Of a stretch of 64,000 bases of DNA, positions 23,601-34,252 are shown in pieces. Source of the stretch: Ampelocalamus luodianensis. Lineage: Eukaryota; Streptophyta; Magnoliopsida; Poales; Poaceae. The position numbers and the translations under genes are program-made. Position 1 is the stretch's first letter. The number at the start of each line of letters is the position of its first letter. Location: contig CM070633.1 in assembly GCA_036346255.1 (NCBI GenBank), forward strand, positions 8,184,001-8,248,000, read 5' to 3'. Under the pieces are notes generated by a model. It did no database searches. It was not told where the DNA came from and saw only the letters and a program-made list of their open reading frames with translations.

Positions 23601-24665
23601 TTGAAGAAGATGGAGAGCCATAACGTTGAGCACGAACTGCAAGCAGCGCTGTGCAAGGAGAGAGTCTCTCGAGCTGGCACCCACCAGGTGTTCGATGGAT
23701 TGCCAAGCCACCAGGAGACGACCACAATAGGCGTTCTTCGTGTCATTGTGAACCAGGTGCTCTATCCAGTAACCGAGGAAGTGCTTCATCAAGTATTTGA
23801 TCCTTTGGGAGTGGTGGAAAATGTGTATGTGTACGAGAGGACAGATCGTGTGGCGGCTCTCGTCACTTTTCGATCCTGTCATGAAGCTGCCCAAGCTCAA
23901 GAAGTGAGGCATGGCCGATGCATATATGATGGCTATTGTTGGCTAGACATCTAGCTGCTCATGGTCCCTAGTAGCAGCACCACGGTGACGCCCGCCAAGT
24001 TATCGACATCGCACCCTAGCCACGACGCTGGTATGCCGACTGCAGCAACCACCCCTACTGCGAATTCGGTCACACCCTCGACCACCTCGGTGGCCACGAT
24101 TACCTCTTCACTTTCCAATGCCGCCCTAGGCACGACTGGTGTCAGTGTCGCCCCACTCGCCGTCGAGGTCGATCATGCCATTCCATCCACACAACGCAAG
24201 GGGGTGCGCCTAGGCATCGTCAAATGGGTGTCACGGGTATGTATCACTCGCCGCCCAGTGCGCTGGGCTATGAAAAGCAAGAACAACAACTTGGATACCA
24301 ACGCCATGGTCTCAATGGTCAAGGATGAGGAGGTTCCAAATGCGTATGCCCCTGACATCAACTCCATCCGCAGCGACGTTAGGGAGCTCTTCGTCGGCTG
24401 CAACAACGCTACCGCCAAGGTAGACACCGTGATATCCACCAAGATGTTTGATAAAATACCCCTTAAGGCTGGAGTGAAGGAGAGCAAGATCGATGAGCAG
24501 CCACTGTGGGAGGAAGGATACGACACCATGAGTGGGTGGTGCATGTACAGACCACCATGGCTTGTGTGGCTGTGCGGCACGCATGCCACGGCTATGGGCA
24601 ACATCAGGTGCACACCCAAACTAGGGGGCAGCCAAGACACTCGTTGCATCGACGACAATGGGTGA
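23601..24665 (+). pseudogene. Retroelement gag-like ORF with a PTB-type RNA recognition motif
   Basis: One frame runs from MKKMESHNVEHELQAALCKE to TGA at 24663-24665, broken only by TAG at 23952-23954. Residues about 45-117 read VLRVIVNQVLYPVTEEVLHQ, VFDPLGVVENVYVYERTDRV, AALVTFRSCHEAAQAQEV, CIYDGYCWLDI. This is an RRM of the polypyrimidine-tract-binding-protein kind (VLYPVT.EVLHQVF.P.G and IYDG.C.LDI). A Thr/Ser/Ala/Pro-rich linker and an unfamiliar C-terminal half follow. It lies 180 bp after a tRNA-iMet primer site, the place of gag in an LTR element. An RNA-packaging role is inferred from position only. No pol follows; another LTR unit in the opposite orientation begins at 24692. Confidence 0.55.
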
Positions 24666-24691
24666 CTAACACTAGATTGGGAAATCAGCGA

Positions 24692-25902
24692 TGTTGGGCA
24701 AGTGTTTGAGAAAAGGCCACCATGGGGGAGTAGTGCTTTTAGTCCTTGGAAATATGGAATGGAAAGTGCTCATCATGTGTTTGACAGCACGTATGGAAAT
24801 ACCGTTCTAAAGTACCAGCGGATACTGCTCACATGCCACTATAGTGCCACGGTACTGTTCACGTGTGTCTCACGCCTTTCTCCATAACATTACACCCCTC
24901 GAGGCAAGGTAGGTCGTCCTCGAGCTACGGTGGTGGCTATGGTTGAAGTCCTTGGTGGCCTTATATTGACAAGAGTATCCGATACCGACGTCAGTTCGCT
25001 TAAGAGCAGATCAGCGACACTACCACGTATAGCGCCCAAGAAGAAACACCTTAGCATGTTGTGGTGTTGAGAAAGACGCCGACAACATGGGCAATCGATA
25101 TGGGGAAGCAGTTACGCCCTTACTACCCTAGAGCGTGACGATGGAAGGGAGGACGCGATGGCGGCACTGGCCCCTCAGTCGCTGCCCTCCATGTTGTCTA
25201 TGGTGTGGCATCGGCCAACTGCGTGGAAAAAATCGCCACTGGATAGTGACATCCTTCCTCCTCAGCTAATGCACCGGGGGTGCAGCCAAAGGCAGCGCTT
25301 GCCACTGGGGTGGCATTGATGGCGACAACAGGAGTGACATTGTTGGCAGTGCTGTTTCTGGAGGTGACGGAAGTGGCGGCGCAGCTATGTTGGTGACGAT
25401 AGGGCGTCACCTCCTTCTGCTCCTCCATCTTGGCCAAGGTCACAGCGGGTGGGGTTTCCGTCAGCCCGTCAAGGCCAGTGGATTGGTGAAACATTCCTTG
25501 GTCCTGGCCTGGCTTCTCTCCTCCGGAGCACTAAGCATCTTTTCAAGCATCTCAATCATGCGACCTAGCATGACGCTGATTGTCATGGAGTCGAAACCCT
25601 CGCTGCCCGATATGGTGGAAGGGACAACGATTGGCTCTGATACCAAATGTTGTGGTTGTTGGTTGGGTACGGGTCCGAGGACCGATGGTAGGACACTCGC
25701 CCTCATCTAACCGTCAGCAGGGCTCTTTCTGTCAAGCTAGCGAGGTTCTGAGACTTAGTTGAGCTTTTGATTTCTCATTGCTTGATTGATAATGGATACA
25801 TGATATTCTTTTTATAGAGATAGTCCGACTTGATGTCTAAGAAATAATCTATAAGGATACTATGGTACTGTTCACATGCACCCCATGCCTTTCTCCATAA
25901 CA
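24692..25902 (-). mobile_element. Small LTR-retroelement relic without pol
   Basis: The right LTR (25648-25902) begins TGTTGTGGTTG and ends TTCTCCATAACA; the left copy ends CTTTCTCCATAACA at 24889. The last 45 bp or so of the two agree well (GGTACTGTTCAC shared). A primer site, GGCTCTGATACCA on the plus strand, lies at 25633-25645, and purine-rich DNA lies beside the left LTR on the minus strand. The internal part is only about 740 bp and encodes a gag-like piece, SEPIVVPSTISGSEGFDSMT, VMLGRMIEMLEKMLSAPEE. No matching 5-bp duplication was found, and the left LTR agrees with the right only near its end, so one side is truncated or rearranged. Confidence 0.6.
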
Positions 25903-26689
25903 GATAGACACCGCAAAATTATGAGTATTTGCCATAACACACTTTGATATATGACTTTTGAGGGTTTGGAGAGAGGAACAATTTAAACCTCCCGATCTAC
26001 CTCCACCTTCTCTGACTCATGTTGTAACAGATCGGTGGGCCCCATATGTCGAAGGCATAAGGCCTTTCCTCCTTGTTAAAGAGAAAGAGGGGTGTCGGGA
26101 GATGTTGAAAACAGAAGAGCAAAGCAGCATGCAGGTCATTTTGCTCCATTAAGTTGAGAGAAATCATATTTTCTTTTAAATGGCCAAAGTGTGTTCAGTA
26201 AATACACACAATGTTACAGTATCCATCAGCCGAATCACGATTTTGTAGTGCATTCTGGCAAATGCCATCCAAGTGCAATATCCTGTAGCAAATTTTGCCT
26301 AAACTGAAACAGTGTGTCATCTTGCTGAAGAAGATTTAAAGTTTTTAACACAATTTTTTCGAAGAGAAGGTTCAATATTTAAGTTATACCTCTAAAAACT
26401 TGGGGATATTGTTTTCTTTTGGTAGAACAATTAGATATGTCGCGATATATGACCTTCTAGATGAAGCTTAAGATTGTTTGTACAAAATTATTATAGATGG
26501 TCTGAAAATCCTATTAAATTAAACTATTATGTCCTGTTTAGAATGCAAGTTTTTTTCCTAAATTCTACGGGAATTGAATTGTTTTCTAAAAAATCCTGCA
26601 AATTCTTGTAAAGTTCCTACATTACAAATGGGCCCTTAGTGATTTGTGAAATATATGATCGACTCTTATGTGCGCAGCTAGAAAAGCAA
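25903..26689. other. Intergenic stretch without genes
   Basis: No coding signal. At about 26530-26637 the sequence CCTGTTTAGAATGCAAG ... ACAAATGGGCCC resembles one arm of the common grass MITEs that begin GGGCC(C/T)GTTTGGAA, but no complete inverted pair can be seen. Confidence 0.3.
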
Positions 26690-26850
26690 TATAAGAGGAA
26701 CAACCTCATGGTGGGTTGGTGGAGTCGTAGAATCCATCAGATTCAAATCCTGATGCTCACTTTTACATACATATGAGTGTACCTTTGTAGCAACTCTGTG
26801 AGGACCTAGCTTTTTCTCCGTGTGGTGTGTGTGCGTGTGTCTAACTCGTA
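26690..26850 (+). mobile_element. tRNA-derived SINE-like unit
   Basis: AACCTCATGGTGGGTTGGTGG resembles a pol III A box region, and CAGATTCAAATCCTGATGC, about 35 bp on, resembles a B box (GGTTCRANNCC). The sequence ends in CTAGCTTTTTCTCCGTGTG and a TG-rich tail, as seen in grass SINEs. No flanking duplication was established. Confidence 0.45.
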
Positions 26851-27189
26851 AGCATTATATGGACAAGATGTGCAGACTGCGGAGCAAGAACCATACAGCC
26901 CAAACCTCATGACCAGTGCCAAGAGAGTAGAAGGATTGTTGCCGGACACCAAGATGTCTTAATACCTGTGCATTTGCCAGTGATGCGTCTTTGCAGTAGA
27001 TGACGAGCCATAATGGCTACATCCACATTGCAGAATCAGAAAGCAATGAATGGTTGCTTCAGAATACATCGTGATTCGAGAGTTTGTTTTTTGCCAACTG
27101 CCCTTGGCTAATATGCTCTAGTCAAACTAACTAGCGAAGATGCGGCCTAACATGGAGTCGACATTTGTAGTCGACTTTTAAGGTCAGAT

Positions 27190-27720
27190 AGATTTGATCT
27201 AGTACTATTTTGGCAGGAAGAAGAATGGGAGAGAACCGACAGGGAAGATGATCCACACCGCCAAGGAACTGGGGTATACCTCCGTCCATGAGTTTCTCAC
27301 CAACAAGGTACTAGTACTTCTCTTTCGCTTCCAAATCTTCTGTTGCCTCAATCCACTTGTTCATTCTAGATTTTTCTATCATGCTTAAGGGAGACCGAGA
27401 AAAAGAGGATACTGCAGATGATTCCGTGGACAACAAGAACACTGACATTAGCTGATCTTCCTTTCAAGAAGAGGCTTAAGCGCAACAACAAGGGTGAAGT
27501 GGTATATGTGAGGGTATCAGATGATTAGACTGAAATCAACAGGGTTAATAACGGTGCTACCACCAAAAAAGATGCTATTTTGAAGACAAGATCGAACCTG
27601 TGCTGTGGGATGAGGGCTGTGATGTTCTTGGTAGTGAAGATGTGCTACCTAGAGGTACTATTCACTGAAGCCGGTGTAGAGCTGGAGACTGAAAATGTTG
27701 GTCCCAAAATGCGAATATTG
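27190..27720 (+). other. Exon-like piece, family not recognised
   Basis: About 27210-27309 reads KKNGREPTGKMIHTAKELGY TSVHEFLTNK up to a GGTACTAG donor-like site. A later open piece, LADLPFKKRLKRNNKGEVVY, lies near 27450-27520 and ends in a stop. The style is that of a decayed gene or transposon ORF. I do not recognise the family. Confidence 0.25.
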
Positions 27721-28007
27721 GGAGTTCTACAATATATTCCTTGAGACAGTTAAGAAAAAAAGGAAAAATCTTACTTTATAGTTTAATATCAGTACAACTA
27801 GTCATTAACACGTGCGTCGCATCTCCTAAACTTTACTGTGTAGAGTTTTTTTTATTAAAGACCTATTAAATTCAACCAAATTAACATCAAAACCTTGAGA
27901 GTCATCACCAATTTTGTTTGAACGGATCAATCCTTCAATTCTTCACATTCTTTAACTTTCACAATTTGTCATCTCAATTTATGTACATTTGGACATCAAA
28001 TTTAGGA

Positions 28008-28100
28008 GATATTTGGTGTGCAAGAATTTTATTCGTATTTCTTAGAAAACATTATAATTCTTTCCTAAATCATATAAAATTCCCACATTTCAAATGGGCC
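28008..28100. mobile_element. MITE-like fragment
   Basis: ATATTTGGTGTGCAAGAATT and CACATTTCAAATGGGCCC look like the two diverged ends of a short GGGCCC...-type MITE with internal AAATTC/GAATTT complementarity. Ends are poorly defined. Confidence 0.3.
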
Positions 28101-28926
28101 CTTAATACTATAGATGTTGTTTCCAAATTTGAACTTATATATATTCCAAATGTGATACAAATTTCATTTCAATCCTAGATTTATTTTCATTTTTTCGCAG
28201 AACAGATTTAGTTTTATTCTTATTTACTTTTGAAGTATAAATTTAATATTAGTTTAGAGGCTCACAATTAAGGCATCATTTAGAACACATGAATTTCATA
28301 CGGAGCAGTTAAATTCTTGTATGACTCCCGGGAATTTTTTCCTCACAAAAGAAAAAAAAAACTGCCTCTTTTCGTGTTCACCATCACATATTCAAAACAC
28401 TACACCTTTTCACAAATCGTACGCGCCATGCATGGGTGGATCCTTCCCAAATTGTATGAGCCATACATGGGCGGATTCACTATACCTCTAGCCTGGGCAA
28501 TTGTCCAGCTTGCTGGCAACGTGTCATAGTAGCCTTAAAGAAGTTCCACGGCGACCAGGATCGAAAAATAGCATCCTGTTTAGGCAAAACAAGGCCATCG
28601 GTGCTTAGCTTACGGTTTACCTAGGCTTTGAAAAATTTCTGGCTCCGTCACTAGAGTCATGTGAGTTCTTTGTTAATCAATGGTTTATGGCTGCTATCCG
28701 ATTCCAGCTATATATTTTAAGGATAGCTTGAGGAACAATCATATATGGAAATGCACTTTAATTAGCCTGAGCTCGGACACGTCAAAGGATATATTTTTTA
28801 ACTGCTGATGAAGATTACGATATGTTTAACTTAGACGGTCACATGGGCTTTTAGGATATAAGACATGGTGGATGAGATGTTTTCTATTTCTCCGATTAAT
28901 CTAGGAATTTCTAGTTATTTATCTTT

Positions 28927-29059
28927 AGAATTAACATGAGGTCTTCTAAAGCCTCTAATTAGTATTCCGTGCACTTACTCGACTTAGCGATAGAATTACC
29001 ATGGGTCTTCTAGAGGGGAATCTAATTAGTATTCCGTGCACCTACTTGACTTAGCGATA
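28927..29059. repeat. Tandem duplication, about 66-bp unit, two copies
   Basis: 28927-28992 and 28993-29059 share CTAATTAGTATTCCGTGCAC and GACTTAGCGATA in order, with several substitutions. The unit is related to the pair at 29770-29910. Confidence 0.7.
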
Positions 29060-29111
29060 CCTTTGACAAAATATTTATTTCTATCAAAAGAATGTATTAT
29101 TTTCAATTTAT

Positions 29112-29338
29112 ACTTCCTCCAATCAGAAATATACAATCTTACATAAAGCGTGTGTCAAACTTCTCTACTTAGATTATCCTGTAAAAGTTGTATCGTTATA
29201 TTTGTCGTGAAAAATATTTTAATAATATAATAATTTATATTTTTTAATGGTATATTCATATAAAATTTTAGGTCAAAGATGTATATTGGAGATTGTACTG
29301 ATGTCCAAAATGCCGTTTATTCTCGAAAAGATAGAGGG
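29112..29338. mobile_element. Degenerate Stowaway-like MITE
   Basis: It begins TACTTCCTCCAATCAGAAAT, like the Stowaway terminus CTCCCTCCGTCC, and ends with a purine-rich GATAGAGGGGTGTA. The centre is AT-rich. The inverted match is weak, so the family call is tentative. Confidence 0.35.
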
Positions 29339-29769
29339 GTGTAAATCAATTAAATTATTATATACTACGTGCAGAAAAAATTCGCGTGGTTCATAAAGTA
29401 TTTTTGTGTGTCCAGCGTAGAAGTATGTCGACTCTATTATGCCACATCCCTACTACTAGTAGTTATAGCCTGACATCTCCTAATCCTTTTCCAAATCTGC
29501 ATTGTAGCGAACGGCTTGTTCTTATTGGACTCGGTGCTCCACGGACTTGATCCTTCCTCTTATGTAGGACGTAGACTTTTATCTGTGTCTGGATCACAAG
29601 TAGAACTATTCATTTTGGATCAAACTATTTGATCTACGATACTACATTGAGCAGATCACCGCCGTTACATAATTTAGATCCACAAAATCGATGGTCGAGA
29701 TGCTTTCTTTTTTTCGATTAGTGTGAGAATTTCTTGTTCTTGTTCTTTTTCTTCAACTAACGTGGTAAT

Positions 29770-29910
29770 TTCTAGCATTTTCACCTCTTAGAATTAACTT
29801 GGGGCTCTTGGAGGAGTCTCCAATTAGTAAATATAAATGTATTTCTAGTCTTTTCACCTCCTACGATTAACGTGGGGCTCCCAAGAGCCTCCAATTACTA
29901 AATATAAAGA
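29770..29910. repeat. Tandem duplication, about 70-bp unit, two copies
   Basis: 29770-29841 and 29842-29910 share TTTCTAG(C/T)(A/C)TTTTCACCTC, GATTAACGTGGGGCTC-type and CCAATTA(G/C)TAAATATAAA segments. They are diverged relatives of the repeats at 28927-29059. Confidence 0.65.
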
Positions 29911-30799
29911 TTGTTCATGACTCTTTAACATGCCTTGTGGTACTTGTATGTTATCTTAAAATCCTTCTTAATAGTTTTGTTCCTCCCGGAATACGTTGTT
30001 TTGAAGCTATTTCCTATTATATTGTATAGTTTCATGGCAAAATAATATTTAGTCCTGTTGAGTATGGTGACTTCTATCCTAATCAACTGGGACTTAAAGA
30101 AGTGTGTTACAAGAATTTTTATATGAATTCTAATAGGATTAAGATTCCTACTTCCCTTTAAAGGAGAACTAGAGGGTATTATATAAAACCATAAGGGGTT
30201 GTTATGAAGAATACAAACCACAAATCAACTCATCTAAAGTAAGAGGTGCACGAGAGGATTATATGCTAGGTTTTTCTTTAGTATTAAATTCTTGTATAGG
30301 GCAAAGATCCGAAAAGCCTAAAATGTTCAAGAGGGTTGTAAGAGAGCAATAATCTATTATACTTTTTTGAGGTTGTGCTTAAAGAATTTACAGTCGGCTT
30401 CGTCAAACCTTTCTGTCTCGTCGTGATTATTTCGTCGTTGTTATTTGATTATTTCTGTTTGATTGATAAATATAATTTTTTTCGGAAATCCTCTCATTTC
30501 CTATTCATTCCTCTCTTTTTTCACGAGACACACCACCCGTCCCGGAGCTGCTCGCCATTTCTGTGATAACTGAAATCGTTGGTGTATGAAATGGAATTCG
30601 TTGGTGTTGATTAGACTGTACTTGGTCCCAGTTTGGTGTTTGGATCGCCCGTTGTGGATGTCGGCTGGACTTGGTCGTGGCCCATGTAGCAAGCAAGACG
30701 TGTTGCAACTACAAAGGCATCAGCAGCAGCACTGGAACAGGCATCCAAGATCAGAAATGTCACCTCCCAAACCCGGTCTCTTTCCCCCCACCGAGTTTA

Positions 30800-31060
30800 A
30801 GTGTAGTACGAATTGAGTTTGAGTACGATACGAATTGAGTTTCCTACTTTAACTTAGAGTTTTACTTTTACACGAAGTTTTTTATATACCACTATAAATA
30901 TATCTATATAGTCTATAGGGAATAGCAAGAACTTCATTGTAAACATCTTCTCGTATAATGATATTGTCTTCGTACGTCCGTGGTTTGCCTCGAAAATGAT
31001 TTTCACGTAAAATTTGTGTCTCCCGTTCCTATTTTTATGTGCATTATTTACATCATTCCT
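30800..31060 (+). repeat. LTR-like sequence (possible solo-LTR remnant)
   Basis: CACTATAAATATATC followed by CTTCGTACGTCCGTGGTTTGC and CACGTAAAATTTGTGTCTCC resembles the TATA-to-U5 part of grass LTRs. There is no primer site or gag after it. The preceding 29400-30800 has no recognisable gene. Confidence 0.3.
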
Positions 31061-31181
31061 AATGCTTCTTCTTCCTCCCTTGGACTCTATCTCCTTCGGA
31101 ACCTTCTAGAACTTCTAGATTCTTCTCTTCTAGCCCAATCAATCTCTGTTCCCTCTCGATTGTATCCTGAATTATACAGCA

Positions 31182-31237
31182 ATTGTATCTAGAGATCCCT
31201 TGTTTCAAAAAAAAAAAAAAAAAATTGTATCTAGAGA
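31182..31237 (+). mobile_element. Minimal poly(A) retroposon flanked by a 14-bp target duplication
   Basis: ATTGTATCTAGAGA occurs at 31182-31195 and again at 31224-31237. Between them are only 11 bp (TCCCTTGTTTC) and about 18 A residues. A short 3' stub with poly(A) between direct repeats is what LINE machinery leaves after extreme 5' truncation. Confidence 0.75.
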
Positions 31238-32107
31238 AGTTGGGTGCTAACACACCCAGTCTTTGGCGACACGACATGCCTAGCAAATTAATACTGCCAA
31301 CCAAACCTTAACTGATGGATACATTTAACAAGCGTTCGTTATGAGACGGCCAGCAAACTACCAGTTTGACGCATAACCATATCTCAAAAGCGGATGGCTG
31401 AAGTCAAACAAAAGTTCTGAACTCATCAGACCTCTAGATGCATTACAGCTCGAAGCTAATACAGCATGCACATGCACTAATTACTGTGTATCACCACCAA
31501 CTGTCGGATCAAAATTGGATGCCTAAGTTCCTGAAATGCACCTTCAGGAGGTGTGTTAATGACAGACTTACGAACACGTGGTTTGAGATTTGGCAGATTG
31601 CTAGTTGTATTCTTCTCAACCTCCAAATGTTGTGATTAATTTTAGAACTTGTTTGTTCTTCCTAAGATTCATTTTTTTTCCTGTGCATACGTGCTAATTC
31701 AAATGAGCTGCTCACCAAACACGATTTATTTGTTCTCTGAATGTACAGTGGCTACTAATGTTGGGGAGACAGCTAGTGCAAAAGCATAATTCGGTGCACA
31801 AGTGCAAAAACTTTTGATTTTGGTACCAAATCAACTTAAAACATTCTGGAAGTATGCCCCCAATTTCATTAACGAAACTGAGTTTAGCTAAAGGACCCCA
31901 CCAACAGAAAATAAACCGCACACAAAGGATTGAGATGAGCAATGTCATCTACAATCAACGGCCACCAAAACCACATCTACCTCCACCCGGTACAAAACAC
32001 CACCCAAAACGCCACCATAACAACCAAACACAACTTTCCATCCAGTGATAGAATGCTTCTACAGAGGAAGGACATCACCCATTCTCCAGTCTCCGCGTTA
32101 TCGGTGC

Positions 32108-32336
32108 TAGGGTTCACAATTTCGGCGAAATTTCGGTACTTTCGTTACCCTCCGAAATAAATATGTCTCGTTCAAAAAAAACGGAAACATTTGAATTTAG
32201 ACAAATTACAGCCTAAATTCGGCAACATTTGAATTTGGACAAATTTCGTCCAAATTTTCGAGCGCCTGTTCGAAAACTCACCGAAATTATAACTGAAATT
32301 CTGAAAATTTCAGGCATTTCAGGCATTTCGCTCCCT
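32108..32336. mobile_element. hAT-like MITE candidate rich in GAAATTTCGG
   Basis: It begins TAGGGTTCACAATTTCGGCG and ends CATTTCGCTCCCTA, giving TAGGG/CCCTA ends, with repeated GAAATTTCG/CAAATTTCG motifs inside. The flanking 8-mers do not match, so the boundaries are uncertain. Confidence 0.35.
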
Positions 32337-32589
32337 AATAAAATAAATTCGAAAACGAAAGAGTTTTTCCTGATCGTGCCCGTCCTTGCGCACAGTTGAA
32401 AGCTTCACACCCCCACCCATCATAGTTGCTTGGATCCCGAGCGAAGCATTTCTCGCGTTCCTCCTTTCTGCAAGTTTGCCCAAAATTCAATCCAATGACG
32501 AATCTGAAACACCGCAACAGTTGGATCACATGGCATTTTTCTTTGGAAACAAGCACCATTCCTTGTGATGAGGACATACCTACTGCACC

Positions 32590-32880
32590 TACATCACCAG
32601 TTGCTGCTCGAGATGACAATGCACAACCACATGTCGAAGCTTCTACAAAGAGCTTACTAGAGAAATACAAAAACAGGTGAATTCACTCCTAGCTGAATCA
32701 AACTTTGATATCAATGAGAGTTATATACTGCCTAAATCTTGTGCTCACCTTTTACTTAGGTGTTTAAGAATGGAGAAAGACTTCGCCATGGATGTGCATT
32801 GCTTGGCAACGTATCCCTGTGACCTGTGGGTTCAACGGGAGATGGAGGAGGAAGAGGTAGACACTTTTCACCAGGTATTG
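32590..32880 (+). pseudogene. C-terminal remnant of a gypsy polyprotein
   Basis: It reads EDIPTAPTSPVAARDDNAQP and then QVNSLLAESNFDINESYILP, KSCAHLLLRCLRMEKDF. The QVNSLL...ILPKSC pattern is the tail of grass Ty3/gypsy polyproteins after integrase. A related tail is present at 63395-63580 on the other strand. A stop separates the two parts. Downstream DNA (33000-34200) looks like LTR or UTR sequence. Confidence 0.5.
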
Positions 32881-34200
32881 GTGGCTCTTCGACTGGTCTT
32901 TACTACTCCTCGACTAGTCCTACGAGTTCACAAACTAGTCATAGTGACTCTTGAGCTGGTCTGTCTTCTCACACCCAAGATGTCCCTAGTTGTAGGACCG
33001 TAATGGCGACTAGAAGGGAGTAAATAGGAGCATTGTCTCTTTATCTTTATGATCGGATTCAACACTATTTTCACTCCATTAGCTATGAGGTCTATGAAGA
33101 TCAATATACAAACATAGCGAAAGATATGTATTAAATTCAATCAAAACCCCAAAAAGAATAGACTAAAATCACCAGAAACGCAAAACTAAAAGAGATGGAC
33201 GGTCATACCTCTCGAAAGGGTAGTCTGACCTTTGGCCTAGCACGATAAACAGTAAAATCAGTCCGAACGCAAAATCACAAATTAGTCTATCTTTCGATCC
33301 ACAACTCCAAACTTCACGAAACTTGAAACAAACCTTCTCTAGAATGTCAGGAACCTATTTCAATCAAAGATCATGAAGATCATTGCCAAAGTTCTGACCT
33401 TTTTTCTGATTGAGTGAAGATTGCTTCAAAACCAAGTCAAAACCAAAATCTGATTAAAAACTTGCTCGTAGGTAAAAGATGATCAAGATGATCTTATATG
33501 CATTCTCACATGTCATAGCAAGTAAGATCTAGACCAGAAACCAAAGGAAAACCAATGATTCATAGAAAGCCCCAAAATCACAGAAGAGATAGTAAGAACA
33601 AGAAGAGACTCATCTTAAGAAATCTTGGTTTGATTGATTTCAGATTGATGTTGGTTTACAGCCACTCCATCCTAGAGGACAAAAGCTCAACACTTCAGCA
33701 CACAATCAATCCAACTCTCTAGAACCCTCACCTTTCCACTTTCCTCTCCCTAAAATACAAACTAGGGTTTCCCAATTCCCCAGTTAGTAGGTACACAACC
33801 AGCACCCTCTCCTATTTATAGTGGCGGCTAGTTTCTAGAGGAAGACATCTAAACGGGCACCCATTAAGCCCTCACACAAACGGATTTCACTTGAACCTAC
33901 CCCTACGCCGCTTGATGCAACCTGTCGCACCGAACAGGCGCGCCGCTTGATGTAACTCGTCGCACCGAACTGCCATGCCGCTTGATGTAACCCGTCGCAC
34001 CAAACTACCGTGCTCAGTCATCATTGTCCATTTTGTGCCATGCTTGAGTCCAACCATCTCACCAGGCATCTACGATTGTTCTGGACTTTGGTTCTCCTAA
34101 CCAAGTCCCGATCCACCTCACTGTTGACCATAGTTGACCACCAAGTGACCTGCACAAGAATAGACCAAGAGATCGATTTCGGGAACAAGTTATTCGTAAC
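32880..34200. other. LTR-like non-coding region
   Basis: No coding frame of note. On the minus strand GCCACTATAAATAGGAGAGG near 33820 is a TATA-like site. The region also contains three 35-bp tandem repeats (33908-34012). The composition suggests the LTR of a gypsy element, but ends were not found. Confidence 0.35.
33908..34012. repeat. Three tandem copies of a 35-bp unit
   Basis: CCGCTTGATGYAAC...GTCGCACC starts at 33908, 33943 and 33978, with one to four changes between copies. Confidence 0.85.
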
Positions 34201-34252
34201 TTGACCCACGTTAGTCAAAACACACATTAGCAACATATGCATCCACGATCAC

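Noticed and set aside
24173..24658. Minus-strand 161-codon open frame
   Set aside because: It is antisense to the RRM-containing ORF, and its composition gives no domain.
26700..26780. tRNA gene
   Set aside because: Box-like sequences are present, but no acceptor or anticodon stems can be formed; a SINE-like unit fits better.
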